From Sutterella sp. (GTDB lineage: Bacteria > Pseudomonadota > Gammaproteobacteria > Burkholderiales > Burkholderiaceae_F): a stretch of DNA of 31,063 nucleotides. Position numbers and translations under genes: made by a program. Position 1 is the first letter of the stretch; each line of letters begins with the position of its first letter. Shown piece after piece: positions 15,486 to 23,904 of the stretch. The DNA lies in the NCBI GenBank assembly GCA_020025915.1, contig JAHHRH010000016.1, positions 1 through 31,063 on the forward strand, given 5' to 3'. Below the pieces are notes generated by a model. It saw only the letters and a list, made by a program, of their open reading frames with translations, had not been told where the DNA came from and made no database searches.

Positions 15486-16418
15486 TTACTTGCCGAGTTT
15501 TGCAGTCAGCGCCTGAAGCGCTTCTACACCATCAGCAACTAAACCGTAATCAGCCACTTCAAAGATCGGTGCTTCTGGATCTTTATTAATGGCCACCACC
15601 GTCTTTGCATCCTTGATACCGGCCGTGTGCTGAATCGCACCAGAAATCCCAACACCAATATAGAGTTCCGGCGCAATCATCTTACCGGTCTGACCCACCT
15701 GCCAATCGTTGGGGCAAAGCCCCATATCCACAGCAGTACGGGTTGCACCCACGGCAGCACTCACGCTATCAGCAAACGTTTCAAGAGCTCGGAAACCTGC
15801 TTCATCCAAAAGACCACGACCACCAGCCACGACCATACGCGCAGACACGAGGTCTGGTCGATCGGACTTCGCTTCAGTAAAGCGAATAAAGCGAGAGCCT
15901 TCGTACCCCGAAGGGGCAATCACTTCTTCAACCGTTGCATCGGCGCCTTCGCCACGTGCCTTAAAGGCCGTCGTACGGATCGTAGCCACAACGACTTCAT
16001 CGGTCACTTCAACGGTTGCCAAGAGCGAACCTGCATAGATCCCACGCACAAAGGTCTTCGGCCCCTTAACGGCGAGAATGTCAGAGACGGGCGACACGTC
16101 CAAAAGCGCAGCAACGCGCGGCATCGCAGACTTACCAACAGAACTCGACACGAAGAGAACGTGCGAGTATCCCTTCGCTTCATCGCAAACTAAACGCGCG
16201 AGGACTTCAGGAGACTCTTGAGCCAACTGAGCAGAGTCAGCATAGTACACATTACGCACACCATCCAAACGAGCAGCCTGTTCAGCCACCGACTGACCAT
16301 TACTACCAGCGACCAAAATATCGACCACATCGGTCATTTCGAGCGCAGCCGTCAAAGCTTGAGCCGTCGCGGGCTTGAGGGTGATGTTGTCGTGTTCAGC
16401 AATCAAAAGAGCTGTCAT
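15486..16418 (-). CDS. etfA: Electron transfer flavoprotein alpha subunit
   Basis: FAD-carrying subunit of ETF, which takes electrons from acyl-CoA and similar dehydrogenases and passes them to the quinone pool. It is 310 aa. The C-terminal FAD domain is clear: GLCPNDWQVGQTGKMIAPELYIGVGISGAIQHTAGI, then AINKDPEAPIFEVADYGLVAD. The N-terminal domain carries HVLFVSSSVGKSAMPRVAALL. AAGAGGAAG precedes the ATG, which follows etfB by 17 bases. No dehydrogenase or ETF-quinone oxidoreductase gene is adjacent, so the electron source cannot be told from the window. Confidence 0.96.
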   Translation of the reverse strand: MTALLIAEHDNITLKPATAQALTAALEMTDVVDILVAGSNGQSVAEQAARLDGVRNVYYADSAQLAQESPEVLARLVCDEAKGYSHVLFVSSSVGKSAMPRVAALLDVSPVSDILAVKGPKTFVRGIYAGSLLATVEVTDEVVVATIRTTAFKARGEGADATVEEVIAPSGYEGSRFIRFTEAKSDRPDLVSARMVVAGGRGLLDEAGFRALETFADSVSAAVGATRTAVDMGLCPNDWQVGQTGKMIAPELYIGVGISGAIQHTAGIKDAKTVVAINKDPEAPIFEVADYGLVADGVEALQALTAKLGK

Positions 16419-16435
16419 TTTTCTTCCTCTTATCC

Positions 16436-17185
16436 TCAGATAACGTGCGCTTCGTTCTTAAGCTTTTCAATCAGTTCATCAACGCTAGCAACCATCACAC
16501 CAGCTTTACGAACAGGAGGCTCTTCCACTGAGAGGACACGAACGCGAGAAGCCGTATTAATACCCAAGTTTTCGAGCTCGATGTCTTCTACGGGCTTCTT
16601 ACGAGCGCGCCCCATCGCGGGCAACGTCACATAGCGTGGTTCAGCCAAACGAAGGTCAGCTGTTACCACTGCAGGCACCGACAAAGAAATCGTTTGTGTA
16701 CCGCCATCGGTCTCACGCGTCACCACCCAACGACCGTCTTCGAGCTCAATTTCGCTTGCAAAGGTGGCTAACGGCATATCGCACAAAGCCGACAACATCT
16801 GTCCCGTCTGATTGGCATCATCGTCAATAGCCTGCTTACCTAAAAGCACCAAATCAGGCTTTTCACGGTTCACGATTTCGCGCAACACCTTGGCCACAGC
16901 CAGGGGTTCGAGAACGTCGTCAGTTCGCACATGAATCGAACGATCTGCACCAATAGCCATCGCAACACGTAGCGTATCAACCGACTTTAAGGGGCCAATC
17001 GTCACGGCCACGACTTCGTCGGCCTTACCTGCTTCACGCAAGCTAACAGCCTTTTCTACAGCAATTTCATCAAAGGGATTGATCGCCATTTTGGCGAGCT
17101 TGGTATCAACACCAGAATGATCGGGAAGCGGACGCACTTTGATCTTAGCATCCACGACGCGCTTGACAGCGACCAGGATCTTCAT
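16436..17185 (-). CDS. etfB: Electron transfer flavoprotein beta subunit
   Basis: Beta subunit of ETF, partner of the etfA product, binding structural AMP. It is 249 aa and starts MKILVAVKRVVDAKIKVRPLPD. The block INPFDEIAVEKAVSLREAG and the DLVLLGKQAIDDDANQTGQMLSALCDMPLATF segment are diagnostic; the latter contains the ETF-beta recognition region. The C-terminal TLPAMGRARKKPVEDIEL is the conserved dehydrogenase-docking anchor. CTGGAG lies nine bases before the ATG. A TATAAT on the minus strand about 75 bases upstream is the likely -10 of the etfBA unit. Confidence 0.96.
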   Translation of the reverse strand: MKILVAVKRVVDAKIKVRPLPDHSGVDTKLAKMAINPFDEIAVEKAVSLREAGKADEVVAVTIGPLKSVDTLRVAMAIGADRSIHVRTDDVLEPLAVAKVLREIVNREKPDLVLLGKQAIDDDANQTGQMLSALCDMPLATFASEIELEDGRWVVTRETDGGTQTISLSVPAVVTADLRLAEPRYVTLPAMGRARKKPVEDIELENLGINTASRVRVLSVEEPPVRKAGVMVASVDELIEKLKNEAHVI

Positions 17186-17259
17186 TTAAAAAAACTCCAG
17201 TCTTAAGGTCTACAGTGGGCGCTTTTTCTAAGCCCTACTGAAAATAAAAACTTGGGTGC

Positions 17260-17265
17260 ATTATA
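17260..17265 (-). promoter_or_regulatory. -10 box of etfB-etfA
   Basis: The minus strand reads TATAAT at 17265-17260, a full consensus -10 box 75 bases before the etfB start. No convincing -35 hexamer lies at the right distance, so an activator may be needed. Confidence 0.4.
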
Positions 17266-17472
17266 ACGGGATGTGTTCTCACTAAACTTAACAAGAAGTA
17301 GGCGTCGTAAGCCTCACATAGATCCGTCAAGCACACACCCTCCCGATCTACGTGACGACCCCGACACTAAATCCCTTCTTTCATCCTATTTCACAGCGTT
17401 TTCCGCTTTTACACTACACCTTAGAGCGATCCAACCTTAGCCTCACGACCAAAGCCAAGATTTTTAATAGAC

Positions 17473-18819
17473 TCATCCGAAAAGCCGATCGGCTTTGTTC
17501 GTTAAAACATTGTCATCGGGCGCACGAAAACGGGCGACCAACGCAAAAAGCGCCGCAATAGCCATCCCAGCCATCGTGCAACTCGCGTCCCCCGTCAAAT
17601 TGCCTGCTAACCCACAAAGCCCACCAATCACAGCGCCAAAGAGCCAGAACTGTGTATTACACGCCTTAACAGGACCAATCAAAACGAAGAGTAACGGTAT
17701 CGCAACCCCAGGCACAAAAAACGAATAAGCCGTCAGGAGTAAACCAATAATGTCTTTAGAGACATAAACAGAGAGTGCCGCTAGCGCCCCAAAGATCGCG
17801 ATCATCCAACGCACAGCTGACGTACGGTCATGAGCCAAAAGGCTACGTTCGACAATCCCAGCCGCCGACAAGAGCACTGTGTCAGCCGACCCACAAAGAG
17901 CACTCACCAAACCTAGCCCAATGGCACCTTTGAGCCACAAAGGCATCGACGACGCATCCGTCAACCAATCAGCGATAGGCTGCGGGCTATCGATATTGAC
18001 GAGCGCCATCACAGTAATCACGATCCCAAACCACACTAAAGCCGGCACTGCCAAAAATGCCGCAGTACGCGCCACTCGGCCGTCACGTGCCGAAAACGTG
18101 CGTGAGAACATATCGGGCCCAATCACATACGTGACTCCAACCAAGAGCATTAACTTTGCCCAGTCATATAGCCCAAAATGCTCACCATAAGGCATCCAAT
18201 CGAGACTCCCCAATTCCAACGGACGTTCAAGCATCAACCAAAAGGCAACAGCCGAAAAGCCGCCTATCAATAAGAGCGCCTGAAAGGCATCCGTACGTAA
18301 AACGGCGCTTTGTCCACCCCAAGCGGTGTGCAAAATCACCGCCATGGCGATCAAAATATAAAGGATTTCAGCCGCAAGCGGATTCATCATGCTACCGAGC
18401 AAAGCGCGAAGTGCCACAAACTGAGCGGCCGTCACAGCGATCCACGATACCGTAATAATGATCCCAGCCCAACGCTCGGCCATTTTACCAGCGACCAAAC
18501 CCACGACTTCAGGTAAGGTCGCAGCTTGCATCGCTCGAATCTTCGGCGCAATAAAAAGCCCATGTATAAATAGACCAATGGCGCCAACGCCTAACCACCA
18601 AAAAGCGGCCGCCCCTGTTTTCTGAGCCAAAGTGCCCATACCTAAAGTGGCGGAGCCACCAATGATCGTGCTGACTAACGAGAGCGCACAAAGTACGACA
18701 CCAGCTCGACCGCCACTCGTAATAAACGCATGACCTGACCCCGTAAATCGTTCGCCTCGCAATCCAAACCAAAGCAAGGCCACTAAATAAATCAACACCA
18801 AGCTCGTCAACGTATTCAC
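17473..18819 (-). CDS. Sodium:solute symporter family protein
   Basis: Inner-membrane secondary transporter of the SSS (PutP/PanF) superfamily, 448 aa with about 12-13 hydrophobic segments. Family traits are LALSLVSTIIGGSATLGMGTLAQKTGAAAFWW near the N-terminus (a sodium-site-rich segment), APKIRAMQAATLPEVVG, VTYVIGPDMFSRTFSARDGRVAR in the middle, and GLVSALCGSADTVLLSAAGIVERSLL. The substrate cannot be named; organic acids, amino acids or vitamins are all transported by relatives. The start is GTG at 18819, with AGGAGG overlapping the stop codon of the upstream YqaA-family gene, so the two form an operon. The stop codon lies just beyond a short AAAGCC/GGCTTT hairpin. Confidence 0.85.
   Translation of the reverse strand: MNTLTSLVLIYLVALLWFGLRGERFTGSGHAFITSGGRAGVVLCALSLVSTIIGGSATLGMGTLAQKTGAAAFWWLGVGAIGLFIHGLFIAPKIRAMQAATLPEVVGLVAGKMAERWAGIIITVSWIAVTAAQFVALRALLGSMMNPLAAEILYILIAMAVILHTAWGGQSAVLRTDAFQALLLIGGFSAVAFWLMLERPLELGSLDWMPYGEHFGLYDWAKLMLLVGVTYVIGPDMFSRTFSARDGRVARTAAFLAVPALVWFGIVITVMALVNIDSPQPIADWLTDASSMPLWLKGAIGLGLVSALCGSADTVLLSAAGIVERSLLAHDRTSAVRWMIAIFGALAALSVYVSKDIIGLLLTAYSFFVPGVAIPLLFVLIGPVKACNTQFWLFGAVIGGLCGLAGNLTGDASCTMAGMAIAALFALVARFRAPDDNVLTNKADRLFG
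17481..17496 (-). terminator. Terminator-like palindrome at the symporter stop
   Basis: AAAGCCGATCGGCTTT is a perfect 16-base palindrome inside the last codons of the symporter gene. On the minus strand it is followed by TTC, a weak T tract. The short GATC loop makes it a modest terminator. Confidence 0.35.
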
Positions 18820-18831
18820 CGAGCTTTCCTC

Positions 18832-19272
18832 CTAGAGCACTGACAAGGTGACCCAAGCCACCATCAGATAACGTAAAAATTTCCCTAGTCCCACCCAAAG
18901 GAGACTGGACCAAAAAGACATGCGTAACCAACCCGCAGCCACGGGTAGTGCATCTCCGACAATAGGCAACCACGACAACACCAACGCCAGTGTCCCATAA
19001 CGCTTTAACCACGCTTGCGCCCGACTCGATGTCTCTTTATGAGGAATCAATCGACCAATTCCCCAGGATGTCATGGCACCTAATGTGTTACCCACTCCCG
19101 CCAAAACAATCAGCCTGGCTACACGTACAAAGTCATCCGGGGTTTGCGTGAGTGCGACGACCAAAAAGGCTTCTGAGCCGCCTGGCATTAACGTGGATGA
19201 GATGAAGGCACTCAAAAACACAGTCGCTTCTGCGCCTGTGCCTGCCAACCAATCCAATAACCACTGTGGCAT
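18832..19272 (-). CDS. yqaA: YqaA/DedA-like inner membrane protein
   Basis: Small multi-spanning membrane protein of the YqaA branch of the SNARE-associated/DedA family, 146 aa. FLSAFISSTLMPGGSEAFLVVAL is the typical opening with the conserved proline-glycine-(S/A)-E motif; NTLGAMTSWGIGRLIP and AWLKRYGTLALVLSWLPIVGDALPVAAGWLR match the family's G-R-(x)n-F/Y and P-x-x-G-D motifs. DedA relatives flip phospholipids or carry lipid intermediates, but YqaA has no established role. The start at 19272 (MPQWLLDW) has GGAGAGG just upstream. The ATG ten codons earlier lies inside the ugpC terminator and is not credible. Confidence 0.82.
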   Translation of the reverse strand: MPQWLLDWLAGTGAEATVFLSAFISSTLMPGGSEAFLVVALTQTPDDFVRVARLIVLAGVGNTLGAMTSWGIGRLIPHKETSSRAQAWLKRYGTLALVLSWLPIVGDALPVAAGWLRMSFWSSLLWVGLGKFLRYLMVAWVTLSVL

Positions 19273-19286
19273 CCGCCTCTCCAATG

Positions 19287-19328
19287 ACAAAAAATCCGTC
19301 ATCGGTCAATGTACCAATGACGGATTTT
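19287..19328 (-). terminator. Terminator of ugpBAEC
   Basis: On the minus strand AAAATCCGTCAT (19328-19317) pairs perfectly with ATGACGGATTTT (19302-19291), loop 14 bases, and continues into TTTTTTG. It lies 28 bases after the ugpC stop and just before the yqaA ribosome site. Confidence 0.9.
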
Positions 19329-19355
19329 GAATTTTACTCGAGTTGCTCGAATGAA

Positions 19356-20432
19356 TTAATCATCCAAACGGATGCGCGCGCTCGTCTCTGGATCGAACCA
19401 ATAAACGTGTTGTGAATCAAACGTCAACCTAGAACGCTCACCTGCTTGAGGAATAAACGCATGGTTGTCGACTCGGAAGACAACGTTTTGCCCCAATAAC
19501 GTCCCGTGAACCAAATGGTCAGCCCCGAGCGCTTCGACCATTTCAACGTCAAACGTACCGAGGCCACCCGCTGGCATTAAGGTCACATGTTCAGGACGCA
19601 CCCCTAACACGGTCTTACGTCCTGCGAGCTTACGGCACGGCGTCGGCAGCAGCAAAACGCCGCCTTCATATTCAAAATGAAGGCCGTCGGCCGACACCTG
19701 ACCATGAATAAGATTCATCGGAGGCGAACCAATGAAGTTCGCAACGAACATCGTCGCTGGATCGTCATAGACCTCCTGCGGCGTCCCCACCTGCTCGGCA
19801 CGCCCCGCATTCATGACGATCATGCGATGCGCCAAAGTCATGGCTTCGACCTGGTCATGGGTCACATAAAGACTCGTCGTCTTCAAGCGACGATGGAGCT
19901 TTTGAATCTGTAAGCGCGTCTGAACGCGAAGCTTCGCGTCGAGGTTCGAAAGCGGCTCGTCAAATAAGAAAACGGACGGTTCACGCACAATAGCTCGCCC
20001 CATAGCCACACGCTGGCGTTGACCACCCGACAACTGGCGCGGACGACGACTCAAAAGACCATTGAGTTCAAGCATCTGCGCCGCTTCATTCACACGGCGT
20101 TCGATTTCTGCACGATCAACACCACGAATCTTTAAGCCGTAGGCCATGTTGTCAAACACGGTCATGTGCGGATAAAGCGCATAGTTTTGGAACACCATGG
20201 CGCAGTCACGATCCTTGGGTTCTAATTGGTTTACCACTCGGTCACCAATCACCAATTCACCCGACGTAATATGTTCGAGTCCAGCGACCATACGCAAAAG
20301 CGTTGACTTACCACACCCCGAAGGGCCTATGATCACGATGAATTCACCATCCTTGATGTCAAGCGAAATGCCGTGCACGACGGCGACATCACTGTAACTC
20401 TTACGAATGTCTTTAAATTGAATGTTCGCCAT
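19356..20432 (-). CDS. ugpC: UgpC-type ABC transporter ATPase
   Basis: ATPase that powers uptake of sn-glycerol-3-phosphate or its diesters through UgpA-UgpE. It is 358 aa. Walker A is GPSGCGKST (36-44), the Q-loop VFQNYALYPHMTVFDNM, signature LSGGQ (134-138), Walker B FLFDEP (155-160) and H-loop YVTHDQVEAMTLA. The C-terminal TOBE/MalK-like regulatory domain starts near VFVANFIGSPPMNLI and contains VLGVRPEHV. This is the CUT1 subfamily. It follows ugpE by nine bases. In E. coli ugpQ follows; here a terminator does, so no phosphodiesterase gene is attached. Confidence 0.93.
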   Translation of the reverse strand: MANIQFKDIRKSYSDVAVVHGISLDIKDGEFIVIIGPSGCGKSTLLRMVAGLEHITSGELVIGDRVVNQLEPKDRDCAMVFQNYALYPHMTVFDNMAYGLKIRGVDRAEIERRVNEAAQMLELNGLLSRRPRQLSGGQRQRVAMGRAIVREPSVFLFDEPLSNLDAKLRVQTRLQIQKLHRRLKTTSLYVTHDQVEAMTLAHRMIVMNAGRAEQVGTPQEVYDDPATMFVANFIGSPPMNLIHGQVSADGLHFEYEGGVLLLPTPCRKLAGRKTVLGVRPEHVTLMPAGGLGTFDVEMVEALGADHLVHGTLLGQNVVFRVDNHAFIPQAGERSRLTFDSQHVYWFDPETSARIRLDD

Positions 20433-20441
20433 AACGTTCTC

Positions 20442-21290
20442 TTATTTTTCGGTATCGACAAGGCCCTTCACAAACCAACGTTGCATGATCGTCACCACCA
20501 ACGCTGGCGGAATCATTGCAAGCATGGCTGTAGCCATGATGAGGTTCCATTCGTTGGCCGAGTCACCCCCTCCAATCATGCGCTTAATACCGATCACAAT
20601 CGGGTACATGTCTTCGGACGTCGTGACCAACAAGGGCCACAAGTATTGATTCCAACCATAAATGAACTGAATCACAAACATGGCCACGATATTCGTGAGC
20701 GAAAGTGGCAACAAGATTGTGAAGAAGAATCGCATCGGACCAGCTCCGTCCATGCGAGCGGCTTCTGTGAGTTCATCAGGCACCGTCAAGAAGAACTGAC
20801 GGAAGAGGAACGTCGCCGTTGCTGAAGCAATCACTGGCAAAATCAGGCCACCCCAACTATCGAGCAAGTGTAGCCCTGCCATCACTTCGTAGGTCGGCGA
20901 AATACGGACTTCAACCGGTAACATCAACGTGATGAAGATGAGCCAGAAGCAGATATTGCGCCCCGGGAAACGGAAGTACACAATAGCAAAGGCCGAGAGA
21001 AGCGAGATCAAGATCTTGCCGACCGAGATACCCATTGCCATGACGAGGGACACGAAGAGCATGCGACCCACTGGGGCACGAGACGCCGTTCCACCACCTT
21101 CGATGAACACCTGCATATAGTTTTCGACAAAGTGGGCACCTGGCAATAAACTCATCGGCGCTTGTTCAACTTCGACTGCCGTTTGTGTTGACGCAACAAA
21201 GGCGACATAGACAGGGAAGACCACCACGATGATGCCGAGGATCAGCACAAAGTGCGTGAAGAAATTCAACCAAGGACGATTTTCAACCAT
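20442..21290 (-). CDS. ugpE: Glycerol-3-phosphate ABC permease UgpE
   Basis: Second membrane subunit of the Ugp importer, 282 aa with about six membrane spans. The EAA loop is LTEAARMDGAGPMRFFFTILLPLS. IFITLMLPVEVRISPTYEVM and YGWNQYLWPLLVTTSEDMYPIVIGIKRMI are strongly characteristic of UgpE. The ATG has GGAAGA seven bases upstream and lies 14 bases after ugpA. Confidence 0.95.
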   Translation of the reverse strand: MVENRPWLNFFTHFVLILGIIVVVFPVYVAFVASTQTAVEVEQAPMSLLPGAHFVENYMQVFIEGGGTASRAPVGRMLFVSLVMAMGISVGKILISLLSAFAIVYFRFPGRNICFWLIFITLMLPVEVRISPTYEVMAGLHLLDSWGGLILPVIASATATFLFRQFFLTVPDELTEAARMDGAGPMRFFFTILLPLSLTNIVAMFVIQFIYGWNQYLWPLLVTTSEDMYPIVIGIKRMIGGGDSANEWNLIMATAMLAMIPPALVVTIMQRWFVKGLVDTEK

Positions 21291-21304
21291 TTATTCGTCT
21301 TCCG

Positions 21305-22186
21305 TTAGTAATTGACACGACGCTCGATAAAGTGGAACTGAATAACGGTCAACACAATAACCATCACCATCAAGATCACAGACTGTGCTGCCGACCCACC
21401 AAAGTCCATATTACGGAAGCCGTCCACGAACACCTTATAGACCAAAATGTTCGTATCTTGCCCCGGACCACCCTGTGTCGTTGCATCCACAATCGCGAAC
21501 GTATCGAAGAAAGCGTAGACGATATTCATCACCAAAAGGAAGAAAGTAGTTGGCGACAAAAGAGGGAAGACCACCGTCCAAAAACGACGAAATGGCGTTG
21601 CACCGTCCATAGCTGCGGCTTCAAGTAGCGACTTAGGAATCGCTTGAAGCCCAGCCAAGAAGAAGATGAAGTTATAACTCACCTGCTTCCAAACAGCAGC
21701 AATCACCAAGAGGAGCAACGCTTGATCAGCATCCACCAAATAATTCCAATCCACGCCAAAGGCTTTCATGACATACGCCAAAACACCCAGTGTTGGATTA
21801 AAAATAAACATCCACAATACGCCAGCCACTGCGGGTGCCACAGCGTACGGAATGATCAAAAAGGTCTTATAGGCCGAAGCACCACGAATGACACGGTCGG
21901 CACAGACGGCTAACAAAAGACTCAGCGCAAGCCCCACAAAGGCAACGATGGCAGAAAAGACCATCGTGATCTTGAAGCTATGAATGTAATTCGGATCTTC
22001 TAAGAGTGTTTGGAAATTTTGTAGCCCCACAAACTCGGTATTCAGGCCAAACGGATCCTGCATCAAGACCGACTGATAAATAGCTTGACCAGCAGGTAGG
22101 AAGAAGAAGACAAGCGTAATCACAAGCTGAGGCAACATCAACAGGTACGGTAACCAGCGATTTTGGAATACGACGCGTTTTTCCAC
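21305..22186 (-). CDS. ugpA: Glycerol-3-phosphate ABC permease UgpA
   Basis: First membrane subunit of the Ugp importer, 293 aa with six predicted spans. It begins with WLPYLLMLPQLVITLVFFFLPAGQAIYQSVLMQDPFG, matching UgpA. The EAA loop reads LLEAAAMDGATPFRRFWTVVFPLLSP, and TTQGGPGQDTNILVYKVFVDGFRNMDFG is a typical C-terminal block. It starts with GTG at 22186. A strong hairpin lies between it and ugpB, which would make the binding protein more abundant than the membrane subunits. Confidence 0.95.
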   Translation of the reverse strand: MEKRVVFQNRWLPYLLMLPQLVITLVFFFLPAGQAIYQSVLMQDPFGLNTEFVGLQNFQTLLEDPNYIHSFKITMVFSAIVAFVGLALSLLLAVCADRVIRGASAYKTFLIIPYAVAPAVAGVLWMFIFNPTLGVLAYVMKAFGVDWNYLVDADQALLLLVIAAVWKQVSYNFIFFLAGLQAIPKSLLEAAAMDGATPFRRFWTVVFPLLSPTTFFLLVMNIVYAFFDTFAIVDATTQGGPGQDTNILVYKVFVDGFRNMDFGGSAAQSVILMVMVIVLTVIQFHFIERRVNY

Positions 22187-22219
22187 GTTCTTAACTCAAT
22201 GAGGTTGAGAAACCTTACC

Positions 22220-22264
22220 GCAAGAAATCCCGATAGAAGATTCACTTCTTCGGGATTCTTGTTG
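22220..22264 (-). terminator. Hairpin between ugpB and ugpA
   Basis: AAGAAATCCCGAtAGAAG and CTTCTtCGGGATTCTT (22222-22260) form a long stem with a five-base loop, extendable by GCAA/TTGC. A clear T tract is lacking on the minus strand, so it is more likely an mRNA-stabilising or partial termination hairpin behind the binding-protein gene than a full stop. Confidence 0.6.
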
Positions 22265-22322
22265 CAAGGATGACGCGTCCACTCTCCCGACAAGATGAGC
22301 GGACTTCTAAGAGAAGCGGCGA

Positions 22323-23639
22323 TTACTTCGTTACGCGTTCGAAACGAGCAAGCTGCTCATTACCACGACGTACCGCAGCGTCAAGCGCTTCCTTAGCGGT
22401 TGCTTTACCAGACCAAATCTTTTCAAATTCTTCGTCAACGATCGTACGAATATTCGGCAAGTAACCTAAGCGAATACCGCGGCTCTTATCGGTGGTCTTA
22501 AGCATCTGCTTCACGGCCACGTCAGCACCTGGATTCTTTTCGTAGTAACCACTCTGCTTCGCGATTTCAAAGGCCTTCTGCGTCACAGGGAGGTAACCCG
22601 TACGCATATGGTTGTTGGCCTGCACCTGCGGATCAGAGAGATAGTGGAAGAATTCAGCAACGCAACGGTTCTGAGCGTCGTCCTTGCCGGCCATCGCCCA
22701 AAGCGAGGCACCACCAATGGCCGTATTCTGTGGCGCATTCGGAACGTCTTCGTAATAAGGCATCGGCATCGTCATGTATTCAAACTTGGCATTCCGGCGG
22801 ATGTTAGCCAAGGAGCCTGACGAACCCATATTGATCGCACATTCGCCTGAATAGAACGTTGCATCGGCCAAATTGCCACGGCCCTTATAAACGAACGTGC
22901 CTTCCTTAGACATACGAGCGAGGTTTTCAAGGTGACGCTGATGTAACGGCGAATCAATCTTCAAGCGAGCAGCCGTACCACCAAAACCATTATTGAGCGT
23001 CGCATATTCGACGTTATGCCACGTCGAGAAGCTTTCCATCTGCGTCCAGCCCATCCAAGACGTCGTCATCGGGCAAGATTCACCCGCGGCCTTCAACGCC
23101 TTAGCAGCCTTTTCAATTTCAGGCCAGGTGCGAGGCAACTTATCTGGATCGGTCGGAAGACCTGCTTGCTTAAACTTGGAGAGGTTGAGATAAAGAACGG
23201 TGGTAGAAGAATTAAAAGGGTAGCTGAGCATACGGCCATCCGACATGGAGTAGTAGCCGTAGACAGCAGGAATGTAATCCTTAGGATTGAACTTGTAACC
23301 TGCCTTTTCGAGCAAGTCACCTACAGGGACAATGGCACCCTTACTAAACATCATGGTTGCCGTGCCAACTTCAAACACCTGAAGAATGTTAGGCGAACGA
23401 CCTGCACGATGGGCAGCAATACCCGACGTCATCGTTTGGTCATAAGACCCTTTATAGGTAGAAGTCAAATGACACTGCGGCGTCTTGGCGTTGAAGTCAT
23501 TGGTCACGTCGGCAACCCAGTCGCCGAGCGTATTGGCCATCGCGTGCCACATCGTGATTTCGGTCGGAACGGCCCCAGCTGCACCAGCAGACAGAAGAGA
23601 AGCCACCATCACGCCGGCCGCGACTAACTTTTTGCTCAT
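22323..23639 (-). CDS. ugpB: Glycerol-3-phosphate-binding protein UgpB
   Basis: Periplasmic receptor of the Ugp importer, 438 aa, close to E. coli UgpB. A signal peptide (MSKKLVAAGVMVASLLSAGAAGA, cleavage near 23) precedes VPTEITMWHAMANTLGDWV. Family blocks include YKGSYDQTMTSGIAAHRAGRSPNILQVFEVGTATMM, YPFNSSTTVLYLN, WMGWTQMESFSTWHN and QNTAIGGASLWAM, rich in the Trp and Tyr residues that line the glycerol-phosphate pocket. AAAGGAGG precedes the ATG at ideal spacing. It leads ugpB-A-E-C, the same order as in E. coli. Its leader contains nested hairpins, and a TTGACA element lies near 23890. Confidence 0.95.
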   Translation of the reverse strand: MSKKLVAAGVMVASLLSAGAAGAVPTEITMWHAMANTLGDWVADVTNDFNAKTPQCHLTSTYKGSYDQTMTSGIAAHRAGRSPNILQVFEVGTATMMFSKGAIVPVGDLLEKAGYKFNPKDYIPAVYGYYSMSDGRMLSYPFNSSTTVLYLNLSKFKQAGLPTDPDKLPRTWPEIEKAAKALKAAGESCPMTTSWMGWTQMESFSTWHNVEYATLNNGFGGTAARLKIDSPLHQRHLENLARMSKEGTFVYKGRGNLADATFYSGECAINMGSSGSLANIRRNAKFEYMTMPMPYYEDVPNAPQNTAIGGASLWAMAGKDDAQNRCVAEFFHYLSDPQVQANNHMRTGYLPVTQKAFEIAKQSGYYEKNPGADVAVKQMLKTTDKSRGIRLGYLPNIRTIVDEEFEKIWSGKATAKEALDAAVRRGNEQLARFERVTK

Positions 23640-23656
23640 GCTAACCTCCTTTGAGC

Positions 23657-23702
23657 ATAGGGAGCCTTTGCCTGGCGCCGACAGGCATAGATCAATCCCT
23701 AT
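23657..23702 (-). promoter_or_regulatory. Nested hairpins in the ugpB leader
   Basis: ATAGGGA (23657-23663) pairs with TCCCTAT (23696-23702). Inside, TGCCTG (23669-23674) pairs with CAGGCA (23682-23687) around a seven-base loop. The domain ends about eight bases from the ugpB Shine-Dalgarno sequence (23642-23649), so its folding could affect ribosome access. Confidence 0.42.
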
Positions 23703-23863
23703 TCTGGCGGCACTTCCATATAGAAGGAAAGGCGAACTCCTTTGACAGACGAACTCTGCCTCCGTGGATCATAGGGGAAGGAGATGACCTATGTCCATAC
23801 GCCATTAGGAGGATACGACGGCCTTTTTCGACGAAAAACCTACAAAACGGTGTAAGAGAAAAG

Positions 23864-23892
23864 CGGTTAGAGGATTACCTTAGACGTGTCAA
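23864..23892 (-). promoter_or_regulatory. Candidate ugpB promoter
   Basis: The minus strand has a consensus TTGACA at 23892-23887, just upstream of the yggS stop position, and TAACCG at 23869-23864 after a 17-base spacer. The -10 match is poor. A 15-base palindrome TTTTTCG-A-CGAAAAA lies downstream at 23824-23838 and could be an operator. Confidence 0.33.
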
Positions 23893-23904
23893 AATAAAAC
23901 ATCG

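Noticed and set aside
19273..19302. Longer start for the YqaA-family gene at 19302
   Set aside because: That ATG is part of the ugpC terminator stem. The ATG at 19272 has GGAGAGG directly upstream.
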